NCBI GenBank assembly: GCA_963769045.1
Contig: CAVYKK010000028.1
Location: 186,001-250,000, forward strand
Reading direction: 5' to 3'
Length of the DNA: 64,000 bases
DNA from: Methanocella_A sp963769045
GTDB lineage: Archaea; Halobacteriota; Methanocellia; Methanocellales; Methanocellaceae
Shown: piece after piece, positions 44,990 through 54,348 of the stretch
Layout of the letters: each line of letters begins with the position of its first letter
How positions within the stretch are numbered: position 1 is the first letter of the stretch
The notes under the pieces: generated by a model
The model's input: the letters and a program-made list of their open reading frames with translations, nothing else
Database searches by the model: none
Told to the model about the DNA's origin: nothing
Program-made: the position numbers and the translations under genes

Positions 44990-45451
44990 TTGAAGGTTCT
45001 GGCGATCTTACTGCTGGCCTCGGTGCTGCTGCTCGGCGGCGTCGCCATGGCGCAGCAGCATAACGGCGGGACGGTGATGGGCGACCTCGATGCGCTCAAG
45101 TACCGCCTGAACAACGTGAGCGATCAGCTCAGCCCTGAGCTGATAAGCATGCAGACGACCGAGTACCGGGTCTACGAGCAGCACGCTGGCCTCACCCCGG
45201 CGCAGCGGCAGGCCGCGCTGGCGCAGGCGAACATGGCAAGCGCCGACGCGAACCGCTATGACGGCGAGATCAACAGCGTGGAGCAGGGCCTGAACACTGT
45301 GGCGTCACAGTACAGGCCGTATGCGATGTCCCGGGTGAACGGGACCATTGCCGAGGGCAAGATGCAGATACTCCGCTCAGACATAGCCTCGCTAAGGAAC
45401 GATACGGCGTCTCTGCGCCTGTCGGCCGACCGGATAAAGCAGATGACCTGA
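44990..45451 (+). CDS. Secreted coiled-coil protein, unknown
   Basis: About 153 residues starting at a TTG (44990) preceded by GGGGATG; a longer frame starts at 44960. The N-terminus MKVLAILLLASVLLLGG is a clear Sec signal, with likely cleavage after AMA in GVAMAQQ. The mature part is helical, rich in Gln, Ser, Ala and Asn (LDALKYRLNNVSDQLSPEL, MQILRSDIASLRNDTASLR), with coiled-coil character and several N-glycosylation-like NxS/T sites. No family was recognised. The gene precedes tatC by 46 bp. Confidence 0.6.
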   Translation: MKVLAILLLASVLLLGGVAMAQQHNGGTVMGDLDALKYRLNNVSDQLSPELISMQTTEYRVYEQHAGLTPAQRQAALAQANMASADANRYDGEINSVEQGLNTVASQYRPYAMSRVNGTIAEGKMQILRSDIASLRNDTASLRLSADRIKQMT

Positions 45452-45497
45452 CGGATTAAAGATTTATACCCGGCGTTATAATGTACTCGGTAGCATT

Positions 45498-46217
45498 ATG
45501 GCATTTGAGCTACCGCCGGACGATAAGGAGATGAGCCTCGGGGAGCACCTGCGGGAGCTCCGCAACCGGCTGGTCATCGTCATCGGGGTCACGCTGGCGC
45601 TGATGGCTATCGTCTTCCCCTTCTCCGGGGGCCTGGTAGACGCCGTTATCGCGCATGTGGTGCCGTCATACGTCAAAATTACTGCTTACGCCCCGCTGGA
45701 GCTGTTCAAGACCCGTATCACCGTCTGTTTCATCGTGGCCGTCTGCGTCGGCTTCCCGCTGCTGGTCTACGAGGCGTTCCGGTTCGCCGCCCCGGGCCTG
45801 TACCCGGCCGAGCGGCGGTTCCTGAAGGTGGTCTTCCCGTTCTCGCTGGCCCTGTTCATCGCCGGTGCCTCGGTCGCCTATCTCGTGACGCTGCCGCTGT
45901 TCTTCGGCATCGTCATCGGCAACGGCGCCTCCGTCGCCGCCCCCAACCTCTCGCTGGGCGAGACGTTCGGCATCGTCACCAACTTCATGCTCGGGTTCGG
46001 CGTCGTGTTCCAGGTGCCGCTGGTCATCATGCTGGCCGTCCGCATGAAGCTGGTCAGGCGCGAGACACTGGCCAAAGGCCGCCTGGGCGTTTACGGGCTG
46101 CTGTTCGCCTTCGCCATGTTCATCTCCCCCGACCCGACGTTCTTCTCCCAGCTGATCGTGCTCGCGATACTCGCGGCGCTCTTCGAAGTGGGGCTGTTTT
46201 TGTCGAAATTTATTTAG
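45498..46217 (+). CDS. tatC: Sec-independent protein translocase TatC
   Basis: A 239-residue six-helix membrane protein. MSLGEHLRELRNRLVI at the start and the loop FKTRITVCFIVAVCVGFPLL are characteristic TatC stretches, with helices near 30-50, 75-97, 115-140, 160-185, 198-215 and 220-238. TatC recognises twin-arginine signals of folded proteins. The hydrogenase small subunit 310 bp downstream carries such a signal, so this TatC is the likely exporter. No TatA gene was seen in the window. Confidence 0.93.
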   Translation: MAFELPPDDKEMSLGEHLRELRNRLVIVIGVTLALMAIVFPFSGGLVDAVIAHVVPSYVKITAYAPLELFKTRITVCFIVAVCVGFPLLVYEAFRFAAPGLYPAERRFLKVVFPFSLALFIAGASVAYLVTLPLFFGIVIGNGASVAAPNLSLGETFGIVTNFMLGFGVVFQVPLVIMLAVRMKLVRRETLAKGRLGVYGLLFAFAMFISPDPTFFSQLIVLAILAALFEVGLFLSKFI

Positions 46218-46445
46218 AGGTCGCAGAGGTTTGCGAGAGGTCACAGAGCTCAGCACAGAGGTCACAGAGGCCACAGAGGACGACACAGAGGTTGGTTTAA
46301 GGAAAAGGCTTCTCACAGCCATCTTCTAAAAACGTCCTCTGTGTCATCCTCTGTGCCCTCTGTGACCTCTGTGACCTCTGTGGTGAAACTCTGCGACCTC
46401 CAGAATCCTCTGTGACCTCCTGCCGACCTCCGTTGCCTCATTGTA
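46218..46445. repeat. Imperfect inverted repeat of CACAGAGG phrases
   Basis: The left part (about 46217-46292) repeats CACAGAGG and AGAGGTC; the right part (about 46335-46430) repeats the complement CCTCTGTG. The two arms can pair into a long imperfect stem. It fills the gap between tatC and the hydrogenase genes. No coding sense. Short-phrase repeats of this kind occur elsewhere in the window. Confidence 0.8.
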
Positions 46446-46526
46446 CGAAAAGGCTTTTAAGAGTAAGCGTGAAAAGGGTATACAGTATCGAAAACGATCA
46501 TTACGAGCCCTGCGCTCGGTGGTGGG

Positions 46527-47705
46527 ATGGACATAGAGAGGCAGAAGGACGGCTCCGGCCTGCCGGCGTTCGGCAGGAGGACCTTTTTGACGATGGCAGC
46601 GGCGGCCGGCGCGGCTGTTTTCCTTGCCGCGCATGCGCCTGCGGTGGCGGCGGCGGTAGCTAACGCTGACAAGAAAATCCTCTGGTTGCGTGGCGCTGGC
46701 TGCGGGGGCTGTACAGCCTCGTTCCTGAACGGGGGCAACCCGGACATCCTTGCGGCCATGGAGAGCATCGGCATCGAGCTATCGTACCATGACGGCCTCA
46801 TGGGGCAGCAGGGCATTTTCGTCGACAACAAGTCAGTGAACACCGAGTCTTACGATGCGATCGCCCGCATGGAGAACATCATCAACGCCGGCGGGTACCT
46901 GCTCGTGGTCGAAGGAGCCATCCCCAACGGTCCGGACGGCAGCGGCAGGTACGGCGTGATCGGGAGCAGGTACAAGAACAGCGCGATGGAGAGCCTGACC
47001 ATGAAGACCGCCTTCGGCGATGCCGCGGGCAACGCCGATGCCATCCTGGCCATCGGCACCTGCGCCTCTTTCGGCGGCATCGCTGCTGCCAGCGGCTCAG
47101 CGGTCGACGCCCGGGGCGTAGCCTATACGGGCTCGTCGCGGTTCAAGGGCATCCTCGGCGAGCTGGGGATGAAGAAAGAAGTGATCAATGTGCCGGGCTG
47201 CCCGGTGCACCCTGACTGGCTGTTGCTGACGATCGCTGATCTGGTTACCGGGGCGTCCGTTGCGACGGACGACTACCGGAGGCCGGTCGCGTTTTTCCGG
47301 GAGGCGGTGCACACGTCCTGCCCGCGCCGGGGATACTACGATGACGCAAGGCGAGACGGCAACTTTGCCGAAGGCCATTGCTTGTACAACCTTGGCTGCA
47401 AGGGGCCGGTGGCATATGCCGACTGCCCGGTGCGCCGGTGGAACTCGGGCGTGAGCATGTGCACGCAGACAGGAGGGCCGTGTATCGCTTGCGTCGAGCC
47501 GGGCTTCCCTGATGCGTTCTCGCCGTTCTACTCGCGCATCGAGGACAGGAATATATTGTCTGGCATTAATGTCGATACCGGGGCAAAAATCATCCTCGGC
47601 GGCGCAGTGCTGGGCGCCGGCATCCACGCGGTCAAGCGCATCGCCATCGGCGATAGCGATCGCGAGGAAGAGCCGCAGAAAGAGAAGGGCAAGAGAGGGC
47701 TGTAG
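46527..47705 (+). CDS. vhtG: [NiFe] hydrogenase small subunit, membrane-anchored, Tat-exported (VhtG-like)
   Basis: A 392-residue group-1-type small subunit. The twin-arginine signal GRRTFL is at residues 16-21, followed by a hydrophobic stretch to about 45. The proximal cluster cysteines start in GCGGCTASFL; further ligands are in IGTCASFGG, VPGCPVHPD and the His/Cys set of the medial and distal clusters (HTSCPRR, CLYNLGCKG, CIACVEPGFPD). A C-terminal membrane helix is present (IILGGAVLGAGIHA). With the large subunit and cytochrome b it would oxidise H2 on the outer face and pass electrons into the membrane, as methanophenazine-reducing hydrogenase does. The stop is directly followed by the large-subunit start. 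Confidence 0.9.
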   Translation: MDIERQKDGSGLPAFGRRTFLTMAAAAGAAVFLAAHAPAVAAAVANADKKILWLRGAGCGGCTASFLNGGNPDILAAMESIGIELSYHDGLMGQQGIFVDNKSVNTESYDAIARMENIINAGGYLLVVEGAIPNGPDGSGRYGVIGSRYKNSAMESLTMKTAFGDAAGNADAILAIGTCASFGGIAAASGSAVDARGVAYTGSSRFKGILGELGMKKEVINVPGCPVHPDWLLLTIADLVTGASVATDDYRRPVAFFREAVHTSCPRRGYYDDARRDGNFAEGHCLYNLGCKGPVAYADCPVRRWNSGVSMCTQTGGPCIACVEPGFPDAFSPFYSRIEDRNILSGINVDTGAKIILGGAVLGAGIHAVKRIAIGDSDREEEPQKEKGKRGL

Positions 47706-49561
47706 ATGGTCAGGATCGTCGTCGACCCGGTCACGAGGACCACGGGAGGCCTGCGCTTCTCCGTGGAGATGAAAGAAGGCTCCGTGGTGGACGCCAGGTG
47801 CTCGGGCACCACGTACCGCGGCTTCGAGCAGATGCTGGTAGGCCGCGACCCCATGGATGCGGTATACTATTCACAGCGTATTTGCGGGATGTGCTCTGCG
47901 CCACACGCCATAGCGGCGGCCGGCGCCATCGAGAGCCTCTGCGGGGCGACGGGCGAGATACCGAAGGACGCGCTGGTCATCCGTAACATCCTGAACGGGC
48001 TGTCCTGGATACGCAGTCACATCGAGAACCTCTATCTCTCGTTCCTGCCTGACCTCGCCGACCCCGAATACTGGGAGCTGCTGAGGTTTGCCGACACCGG
48101 GACGTCGCTGTTCAGCGAGCTCAATGGCCGCTTCAATGTCCCCGGCTATGCGTCCGCCGTCATGACGCGGCCGGGCACTGCCTATGCGGACGCGGTCAGG
48201 TGCATCAAGCTGATTAGCGAAACGGAAGCTATCCTTTCCGGCCGTTCGCCCCACGGCCCGGCCATCGTCCCTGGCGGGGTCACCACGAGGCCGACCGCCT
48301 CGGACGTCTCGATGCTGAAGTCGAACTACACGGCGATCGTAGACTTCCTGGAGCGGCGGCTGACTGCGCCGTTGTCGCTGGAGCAGTGGCTCGACAATAC
48401 CCATGCGGGCACCCCGGACCCGAATTATATCCTGGACCACGTCGACTCGCTCCCGCTCAAGGACCTGTCAGTCGGAAATGGCTGGAACGACATGCAGCTC
48501 TTCACCGTGTTCGGCTCGAAGATGATGAGCGGCGATTTCCTTGGCCTGCCGGTCTACATAGAGCTGGACACGCTCGGCGGTTACCCGCTGCTCGACCAGT
48601 TGATCGGCTTCCTGAACAACGGGGCGTTTTACAGGGTGCGGGACGGGAACAATGCCTTCAGGGATGGCTACGTGCCCGTCGATTCGGGGAAGCGCCGACT
48701 CTTACCAGATCGTTTCCGGGTTCACGGCCGGCAGCCTGCAGAACCTGTACGCCAGCGCCGAGAGAGTCGATCCCGCACAGATCACGGAACAGGTCAGCGG
48801 CTCGTTTTACACCTATTCGGGCACGAAAACGGCGCTGCCCCCCTCGGGCGGCGAGACCAGCCCGGTAAAGAAGGCGTCCGATATCGACTACGACGGCCTG
48901 AAATACAGCTTCGTCAAGTCGCCGCGCTACGGAGGCGTACCCTGCGAGGTGGGGCCCATGGCCCGGCTGATCAACTCCCGGGAGCCGTTCATTTTCAACA
49001 TCATGAAAATGCTGCATGACAGCAACTCCCGGTTTACCAGCGGCAAGAGCTATACGATGACCAGCGTGTACACGAGGGCCCTGTCGCGCATGCAGGAGAC
49101 GCTCGTCGTGGCACAGATGCTCGGCGACTGGATCAATAACGACCTCGAAGTGCACAGCGACGCCAGGAGGTACTGCGTCCCGGTGAGCCTGAAGTCAGGC
49201 CGGACTGGCGCGTGCCTGACAGAGGCGCCGCGGGGCATGCTGGGGCACTGGATACAGGCTGGATAACAACGGCCGGATCGCCAGCTACCAGATCGTGTCA
49301 CCGACCACATGGAATGCATCGCCGCGCGACAGCGAGACCAAGTACGGCCCCATGGAGCTCTCAACCATCGGCATCAAGACGAGGCCGCGGGGCAACATGC
49401 CCAGCTCGGAGGCCGACCCGCTCAGCCTGTACCACATCATCCGGTCCTTTGACCCATGCGTGTCCTGCGCGGTCCATACCATCCGATGTAATGGACGATC
49501 TTTACGATCCGAAGGACCGTCACGACCCGAAGGACCGTCCGCCGTCCGAGGGAAACGATGA
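47706..49561 (+). CDS. vhtA: [NiFe] hydrogenase large subunit (VhtA-like), broken by at least two +1 frameshifts
   Basis: The catalytic subunit. The N-terminal nickel ligands are in RICGMCSAPH (about residue 58) and the C-terminal ones in DPCVSCAVH (49453-49477). Three frames are needed: 47706-48689, 48691-49251 and 49253 onward. Extra bases fall at 48690 and 49252, inside VDSG/SADSYQIV and LGHW/YRLDNNG, both conserved. A third shift after SCAVH (49481) would give a more natural acidic tail ending at 49580; otherwise the frame ends at 49561, overlapping cytochrome b by ATGA. All metal ligands are intact, so error or very recent damage is likely rather than long decay. Confidence 0.85.
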
Positions 49562-50308
49562 AGGAGAAGGACAGGAATAAGCTGGTCGTCACCCGGCACC
49601 GGATGGTGGTCACCCGGCACACCACGCTGGAACGGTTTTCCCATTACGCCAACATATTCTCGCTGGCCGGCCTCATAGCCAGCGGCTTCTTCGTCTACCT
49701 CGGGCTGCCATATCTACAGTACAGCGACGCATATGCGATACACATCCTGTGCGCGGCCGTCTTTCTCGCGATCAACTGGATAGTCATACCGTACAGCGCC
49801 ATCGCCGACGGCCGGATGTTCGAGTTCTGGTTCACGCCGTCTGATCTCCGCAGGCTGTGGGCATCGCCAGACAACTTTTTTACCGGCTCCGAGTACCCGA
49901 GATACACGATATACGACGAGCGGAAGCGGAAGTTCAAGAACCGCCTTCACCCGCTGACCAAGCTGCTGCTCTACTCGCACTATGTGGCGCTCCTGGTGGT
50001 CACAATTACGGGGATAGCGATATATTCGCGCTCCATCACGCCGCTGGGCGTGAACATCTCGGGCATCATCATGACTGTCCTGGACTTCGTGTCGCCTTTG
50101 CTGATGCTGTCGGGCGTGGAACTGGCCCGGATACTTCACCTCGCCGCCGCCTACTGGTTCATTATCGAGGTGGTCCTGCACGCAGGCCTCGTCCAGCTTG
50201 ACCCGAGGAAGATTCCAGCACATGAAGTCCATTTTTATCGACGGCCGGGAAGACCTGATGACCGACCCGACGGCAGAGATACAGAACATGCTGGAAGATG
50301 AAGAGTGA
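49558..50308 (+). CDS. vhtC: Hydrogenase cytochrome b subunit (VhtC-like), +1 frameshift near the 3' end
   Basis: A four-to-five-helix b-type cytochrome that would take electrons from the hydrogenase and reduce a membrane carrier. Possible haem-ligand His occur in LERFSHYAN, AIHILCA, LLLYSHYVALL and ILHLAAAYW. The frame from 49558 reads to VQLDPRK; the continuation FQHMKSIFIDG and EIQNMLEDEE, ending at 50308, is in the next frame, separated by one extra A at 50212. The unshifted frame would end in an Arg/Asp/Gly-rich, unlikely tail at 50301. Start MKEKDRNK is used; a later ATG (49600) is possible. Confidence 0.82.
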
Positions 50309-50370
50309 AAGCAAAGGCACAGAGTCGTAACACAGGCCGATCGGTATCATAGCCCGAAGGCTGTCGTGTT

Positions 50371-50968
50371 TTACTTCGGCAGGTCTTCTGCCCGGTTGAC
50401 GTTTAAAAAGGTCTTCAGCTCCGGGTCGACCTTTCTGATCTGGTCGACCGGGACGTAAACGACGTCTTTCAGATACTTAAGCGGCGCGGCGATCCGGCGT
50501 TCGCCTTTCCTGATGGATTCCTCGACCGCCCTGATCATCGGCTCCCGCCTGTAGACGGCGTGCAGCGGCTCCAGGAAGCCGTCATGGCCCAGGGGCACGG
50601 CCGCGTCGTGGCCTTGCGCCTTCTCGAACAACAGCTCGATGGCCCGGGTGTTGACCAGGGGCATATCGCACGCGACGACGACCACATATTCGCCGTGGGC
50701 CGCCTTCAGGGACTGCAGGACGCCGGCCAGACGGCCCGATGTCGCGCAGCTCGTCGTAGGCGAAGGCGTTGTTGCCGTCGATCAGGTACGGATAAACGCG
50801 GTCGCGCTGCTGCTCGTCCCGCACCGAGACGACGATCTCGTCCACCAGCGGCCTGATGGCTTCCCGCACATGGCAGATCATAGGCTGGCCGTTGACCGGC
50901 TTCAGCGACTTCTCCCCGCCGCCGAAGCGTGTCGACCTTCCCCCTGCGAGAATGATGCCCGACCTCAT
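50371..50968 (-). CDS. mobA: Molybdenum cofactor guanylyltransferase MobA, +1 frameshift
   Basis: About 198 residues in two frames. The first holds the nucleotide-binding motif LAGGRSTRFGGGEKSL near the start. The second, after the extra base at 50731, continues DIGP/LAGVLQSLKAAHG and VVVACDMPLVN and ends NVNRAEDLPK. MobA attaches GMP to molybdopterin (or tungsten-pterin) for molybdo/tungsto-enzymes such as formylmethanofuran dehydrogenase. A MoaB gene lies at 61.7 kb. The lesion interrupts an otherwise complete sequence. Confidence 0.85.
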
Positions 50969-51031
50969 TGCACAGGCATAATGATCGAAGTGGTATAAAA
51001 TTCTTTATCCGCAGGGACGAGCCTGACCCGG

Positions 51032-52459
51032 TCACAGGATGAAGAGGTAATAGATAAGCATCGCCAGCAGCCCGGTGATCAGCGTTGAGACAAAGTTGAC
51101 GCCCGCGTTGGATAGTATCTTTTCGTGCTGCAGGGTCGCCCCCAGCAGGCTGTCGATGTTCGTGCCGACGAATCCCATGAGGATGGTCAGGAAGATCATA
51201 GACCCCGCGTCAGGGCCCATCAAGCCCATCAGGAACGCCGCGATGGCAATGGCCGTGGCGCCGAACACGGACGCCGCCTCGCCCAGCGGCGAGACTCCCC
51301 CGTCCGTGCCGGGGGCAACGTGTTCGAAGGTGGTGATCATCCGGGGCTTGCCCTTGTACGTGCTGCCGATCTCGCTCGCCAGCGTGTCCGCCGTCGCCAT
51401 CGCCATGGAGCCCAGGAAGCCGACCAGATAGATGGACTTGTCCACGGTGCCGAAATAGGGGATGTTTGCAGTGCCCACCACTCCGTATAGCACCACGAAT
51501 ACCAGCGGCACGAAGCAGTTGCCGAAGACGTTCTTGTAGCCCCGGGACCCGGCGTTGGCCTCGGCGGCGCCCAGCTTCTTTTTGTACCCGTACTTGTACT
51601 TGGTGAACATGGCCCCGAGGAGGAGGAACACCAGGATGAGCGCGAACCAGGACAGGCCGTTGCCGAACACGATCATGAATAGTCCCAGCAGCACGCCGCT
51701 CAGCGCCCCGGACAGGTCGACGGCGTTCAGCTTGTAGGACATGATGCCGATGGCGAACGGGATGGCCACCGCCACGGCGATCTCTTCGGGTCTCGGCACC
51801 TGCGCGTAATTGAATGACGAGAAGAGCCACATGGCCATGCCGGCGCCCAGCGGCACGGCGATGTCATCCTCGTCGACTATCGTATACAGCAGTGCGCCGG
51901 TGACCGTGCCTATCACCGCCAGGAAGAACATGAAGTATTTCGGGTCCGCGCCGTCGGGTATAGGATAATCCGCATTGACAGCAATCAGGTGCAGAGGGTT
52001 CATGAGAACCCAGAACCCGAAGATGAAGGCGAACGCCGTGCCCATGACCAGCAGTGTGACACTCCAGAACACGTCCCGGTCGCCCTTCACCAGCAGGTTC
52101 ACGATGGACGCGGAGCCTTCGCCGAACGCTACGGCGCCGATGACGGCCGCGAGGATGTACACGGGAAAGTCGAGCGCCACGACGAGGATGGCCAGCCCGA
52201 GGATGGCGCCGCAAAACTTCAGCGGACCCAGAAGCACGCCGGCCTCACGGTCCTTTTCCGAGGATATCGCCTTGAACAGCCGCGATTCCCTGGGCATGTA
52301 CATAATGCCTATGGTGCCAAGGAATACGCCCAGCACGATGAGCCACTTCGGGAGGAAAGGGAAGAGCAGCGCCAGCAGGCCCAGCGAAATGTAAGCCGAC
52401 TGCTTCTTGATCTCATGGCTAATGCTTTGCCCGGCTCCCGTGGCCAGCCTCGGATACAT
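51032..52459 (-). CDS. Fusion of dolichol/phytol kinase-like domain and DUF92 domain
   Basis: A 475-residue membrane protein with about 13 helices. The N-terminal half (1-180) resembles CTP-dependent polyprenol kinases (EIKKQSAYISLGLLAL start, then GEGSASIVNLLV in place of the GDxxAxxxG loop). The C-terminal half (about 190-475) is a DUF92 protein (TIGR00297), related to plant VTE6 phytyl-phosphate kinase: DLSGALSGVLLG, ATADTLASEIGS, GTDGGVSPLGE and NIDSLLGAT. The combination suggests stepwise phosphorylation of an isoprenoid alcohol. A divergent cis-prenyltransferase homologue, 62 bp away, fits a polyprenyl-phosphate role. Activity is inferred. Confidence 0.78.
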   Translation of the reverse strand: MYPRLATGAGQSISHEIKKQSAYISLGLLALLFPFLPKWLIVLGVFLGTIGIMYMPRESRLFKAISSEKDREAGVLLGPLKFCGAILGLAILVVALDFPVYILAAVIGAVAFGEGSASIVNLLVKGDRDVFWSVTLLVMGTAFAFIFGFWVLMNPLHLIAVNADYPIPDGADPKYFMFFLAVIGTVTGALLYTIVDEDDIAVPLGAGMAMWLFSSFNYAQVPRPEEIAVAVAIPFAIGIMSYKLNAVDLSGALSGVLLGLFMIVFGNGLSWFALILVFLLLGAMFTKYKYGYKKKLGAAEANAGSRGYKNVFGNCFVPLVFVVLYGVVGTANIPYFGTVDKSIYLVGFLGSMAMATADTLASEIGSTYKGKPRMITTFEHVAPGTDGGVSPLGEAASVFGATAIAIAAFLMGLMGPDAGSMIFLTILMGFVGTNIDSLLGATLQHEKILSNAGVNFVSTLITGLLAMLIYYLFIL

Positions 52460-52521
52460 AATCCCACTGTAATAAGCGGATACGCAAAATACTTTACTCT
52501 ATGAGCGTATTATGAAGTACC

Positions 52522-53163
52522 ATGCTCGTGCGACAGGTAGCATACGATATTTACGAGAAGACCATGCGGAAGAGCATCACGGGGGAACCTGTGCCCCGCT
52601 GTATCGCGCTGGTCATTTCGGACGCAGACCTCGTCGATGACCGATCGGTCGCCAAGCTCACCGAACTCGCCGGGTGGTGCGCGGAGCTGCACGTCAGCGA
52701 GATATTCATTTATGTCAGTATCACTGAAGGCACCGGTGTCACGCAATTGGCGGAATGTATTCGCGATGAGTTCGAGCACGCCGGCTTCCCGGCCAGGGTC
52801 GTCTCTCCGGGAATCGTGGCCGAGATCAAAGGCGACCGGCCCTGCAAGGTCAGCGTCTCCATCGGCTTCGGCGGCAAGCACGAGCTGACGAACGCGCTGC
52901 GGGCGATCATGGACAAGGTAAAGGCAGGTGAGATCAAGCCCTCGGACATCGACGAGGCCATGGTGGAGTCCCACCTTATCTTCCGGAGCGAGCCGGACCT
53001 GTTCATCCGGACCGGCGAGGAGCGGTTGAGCGATTTCCTGATCTGGCAGTCGGTCTACTCCGAGCTGTACTTCACCGACGTCAACTGGGAGGACTTCCGC
53101 AAGATAGACCTGCTCCGGGCAGTCAGGGACTACCAGTACCGACAGCGAAGGTTCGGGAAATAA
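52522..53163 (+). CDS. Cis-prenyltransferase homologue with altered N-terminal active site
   Basis: A 213-residue relative of undecaprenyl/dehydrodolichyl diphosphate synthase, shorter than usual (about 240-300). The C-terminal part is highly conserved: DLFIRTGEERLSDFLIWQS, SELYFTDVNWEDF and a terminal RQRRFGK resembling the RxG ending. The N-terminal catalytic box DGNxR is replaced by VISDADLVDDR, keeping one Asp but not the Asn/Arg pattern, and the next block is much shortened. It may be a regulatory or partner subunit of a two-part synthase, as Nus1/NgBR is in eukaryotes. It starts in front of a flippase-like gene. Confidence 0.82.
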   Translation: MLVRQVAYDIYEKTMRKSITGEPVPRCIALVISDADLVDDRSVAKLTELAGWCAELHVSEIFIYVSITEGTGVTQLAECIRDEFEHAGFPARVVSPGIVAEIKGDRPCKVSVSIGFGGKHELTNALRAIMDKVKAGEIKPSDIDEAMVESHLIFRSEPDLFIRTGEERLSDFLIWQSVYSELYFTDVNWEDFRKIDLLRAVRDYQYRQRRFGK

Positions 53164-53191
53164 AGATAACCACGGGAGGATATGTTCTCTT

Positions 53192-54252
53192 ATGATCTCC
53201 GAGGCCGACGTCAGGTTCCCCGACATACCCGTTCAGGAAAACGGCCATTCTCATCATCATCGGTCTCGTCCTCTACTTCGGCTACCTGTACCTGGTCGGC
53301 TTCGACACGGTAAAGGAGCAGCTCTGCCCGGGTCAACCTCTGGCTCGTGCTGCTGGCCCTGGCCGTGTCGCTTTGCGGCAACGTGTTCCATACGGCCGGC
53401 TGGTGGGTGCTGTTGCGCCATATGAAGTACAGGATTTCGCTGGGATGGGCGTACATCATCTACCTGTCCAGCATCTTTTTCACCAACCTGGTGCCGTCGG
53501 CCGCTATCAGCGGCGAGATCGGGAAGATCTACTTCATCCAGAAGAGCGTGCCCGATACGAGGATCGACCGCACCTTCGCCGCCGGCCTGTTCAGCAGGCT
53601 GCTCGAGGTCGTGCCGACCGCGACCGGGGCCATACTCGGCGTCGCTTATCTTGCGCTCTACTATAACCTGCCGCTCTGGGCACTGGCGCTGTGTGCGCTG
53701 ATCGCCGCCGGTATCGCCGTAGCAGCCCTGTTTATCCTCGCCATATCCATGAACGTAAAGCTCCTTAGATACACGGTGAACGTGTTTCTGGGCGTCGCGG
53801 CCAGGATATTGAAAGGCCGCAGCATGGAAGGCATCAAGGATAAAGCGGAAGCCCTCGTCACTCAGTTCGACACGAGCATCAGGGAAATATCTGCCAGCAA
53901 GACGCTCGTCCTGAAATCGCTGGCGCTGATCTTCATCGCATGGATATTCGACGTGTCGGTGGCGTACATCGCCTTTGCCGCCATAGGCTACAACATACCG
54001 GTCGGCGTGGTAATGACGATCTATTCCATGATGGTCCTCGTCACGCTGATACCTGCGTTCGTCCCCGGGGGCCTGGGATACGTGGACGGGCTGATGAACC
54101 TGCTGTACAGCCTGGCCGGGGTGAACAAGAACGATGCGTTCAGCGGCACTTTCATTATCCGCCTGGTCACGCTCTGGTTCCTCACGGCCGTGGGCGGCCT
54201 GTGTACGCTTTATCTCGCGAGAGCGACGGGCAAAGAGCGATCTCGCCCTTAA
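53192..54252 (+). CDS. Lysylphosphatidylglycerol synthase TM-region (UPF0104) family protein, two +1 frameshifts
   Basis: A membrane protein of about 350 residues with eight or so helices, read in three frames. 53192-53233 gives MISEADVRFPDIPV, 53235-53324 gives RKTAILIIIGLVLYF and so on to KEQL, and 53326 onward gives ARVNLWLVLLALA to the stop. Extra bases lie at 53234 and 53325. Typical family stretches: SSIFFTNLVPSAAISGEIGKI, FVPGGLGYVDGLMNLLYS. Members include MprF-like flippase domains and archaeal proteins thought to move polyprenyl-linked or phospholipid substrates. The neighbour is a cis-prenyltransferase homologue, 28 bp upstream, suggesting a shared lipid role. Confidence 0.8.
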
Positions 54253-54348
54253 ATCCCGGCTAAAATGGCGGCCCCTGAAGGAAGTGCAACCACCAGCGGC
54301 CAAATAAATACAGCCTAATGTTATATACTCGTAAACTAATGAGTTTTT

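Noticed and set aside
46217..46440. Possible CRISPR-like array (repeated CACAGAGG)
   Set aside because: Repeats are short, irregularly spaced and form an inverted structure, without unique spacers of even length; no cas genes nearby.
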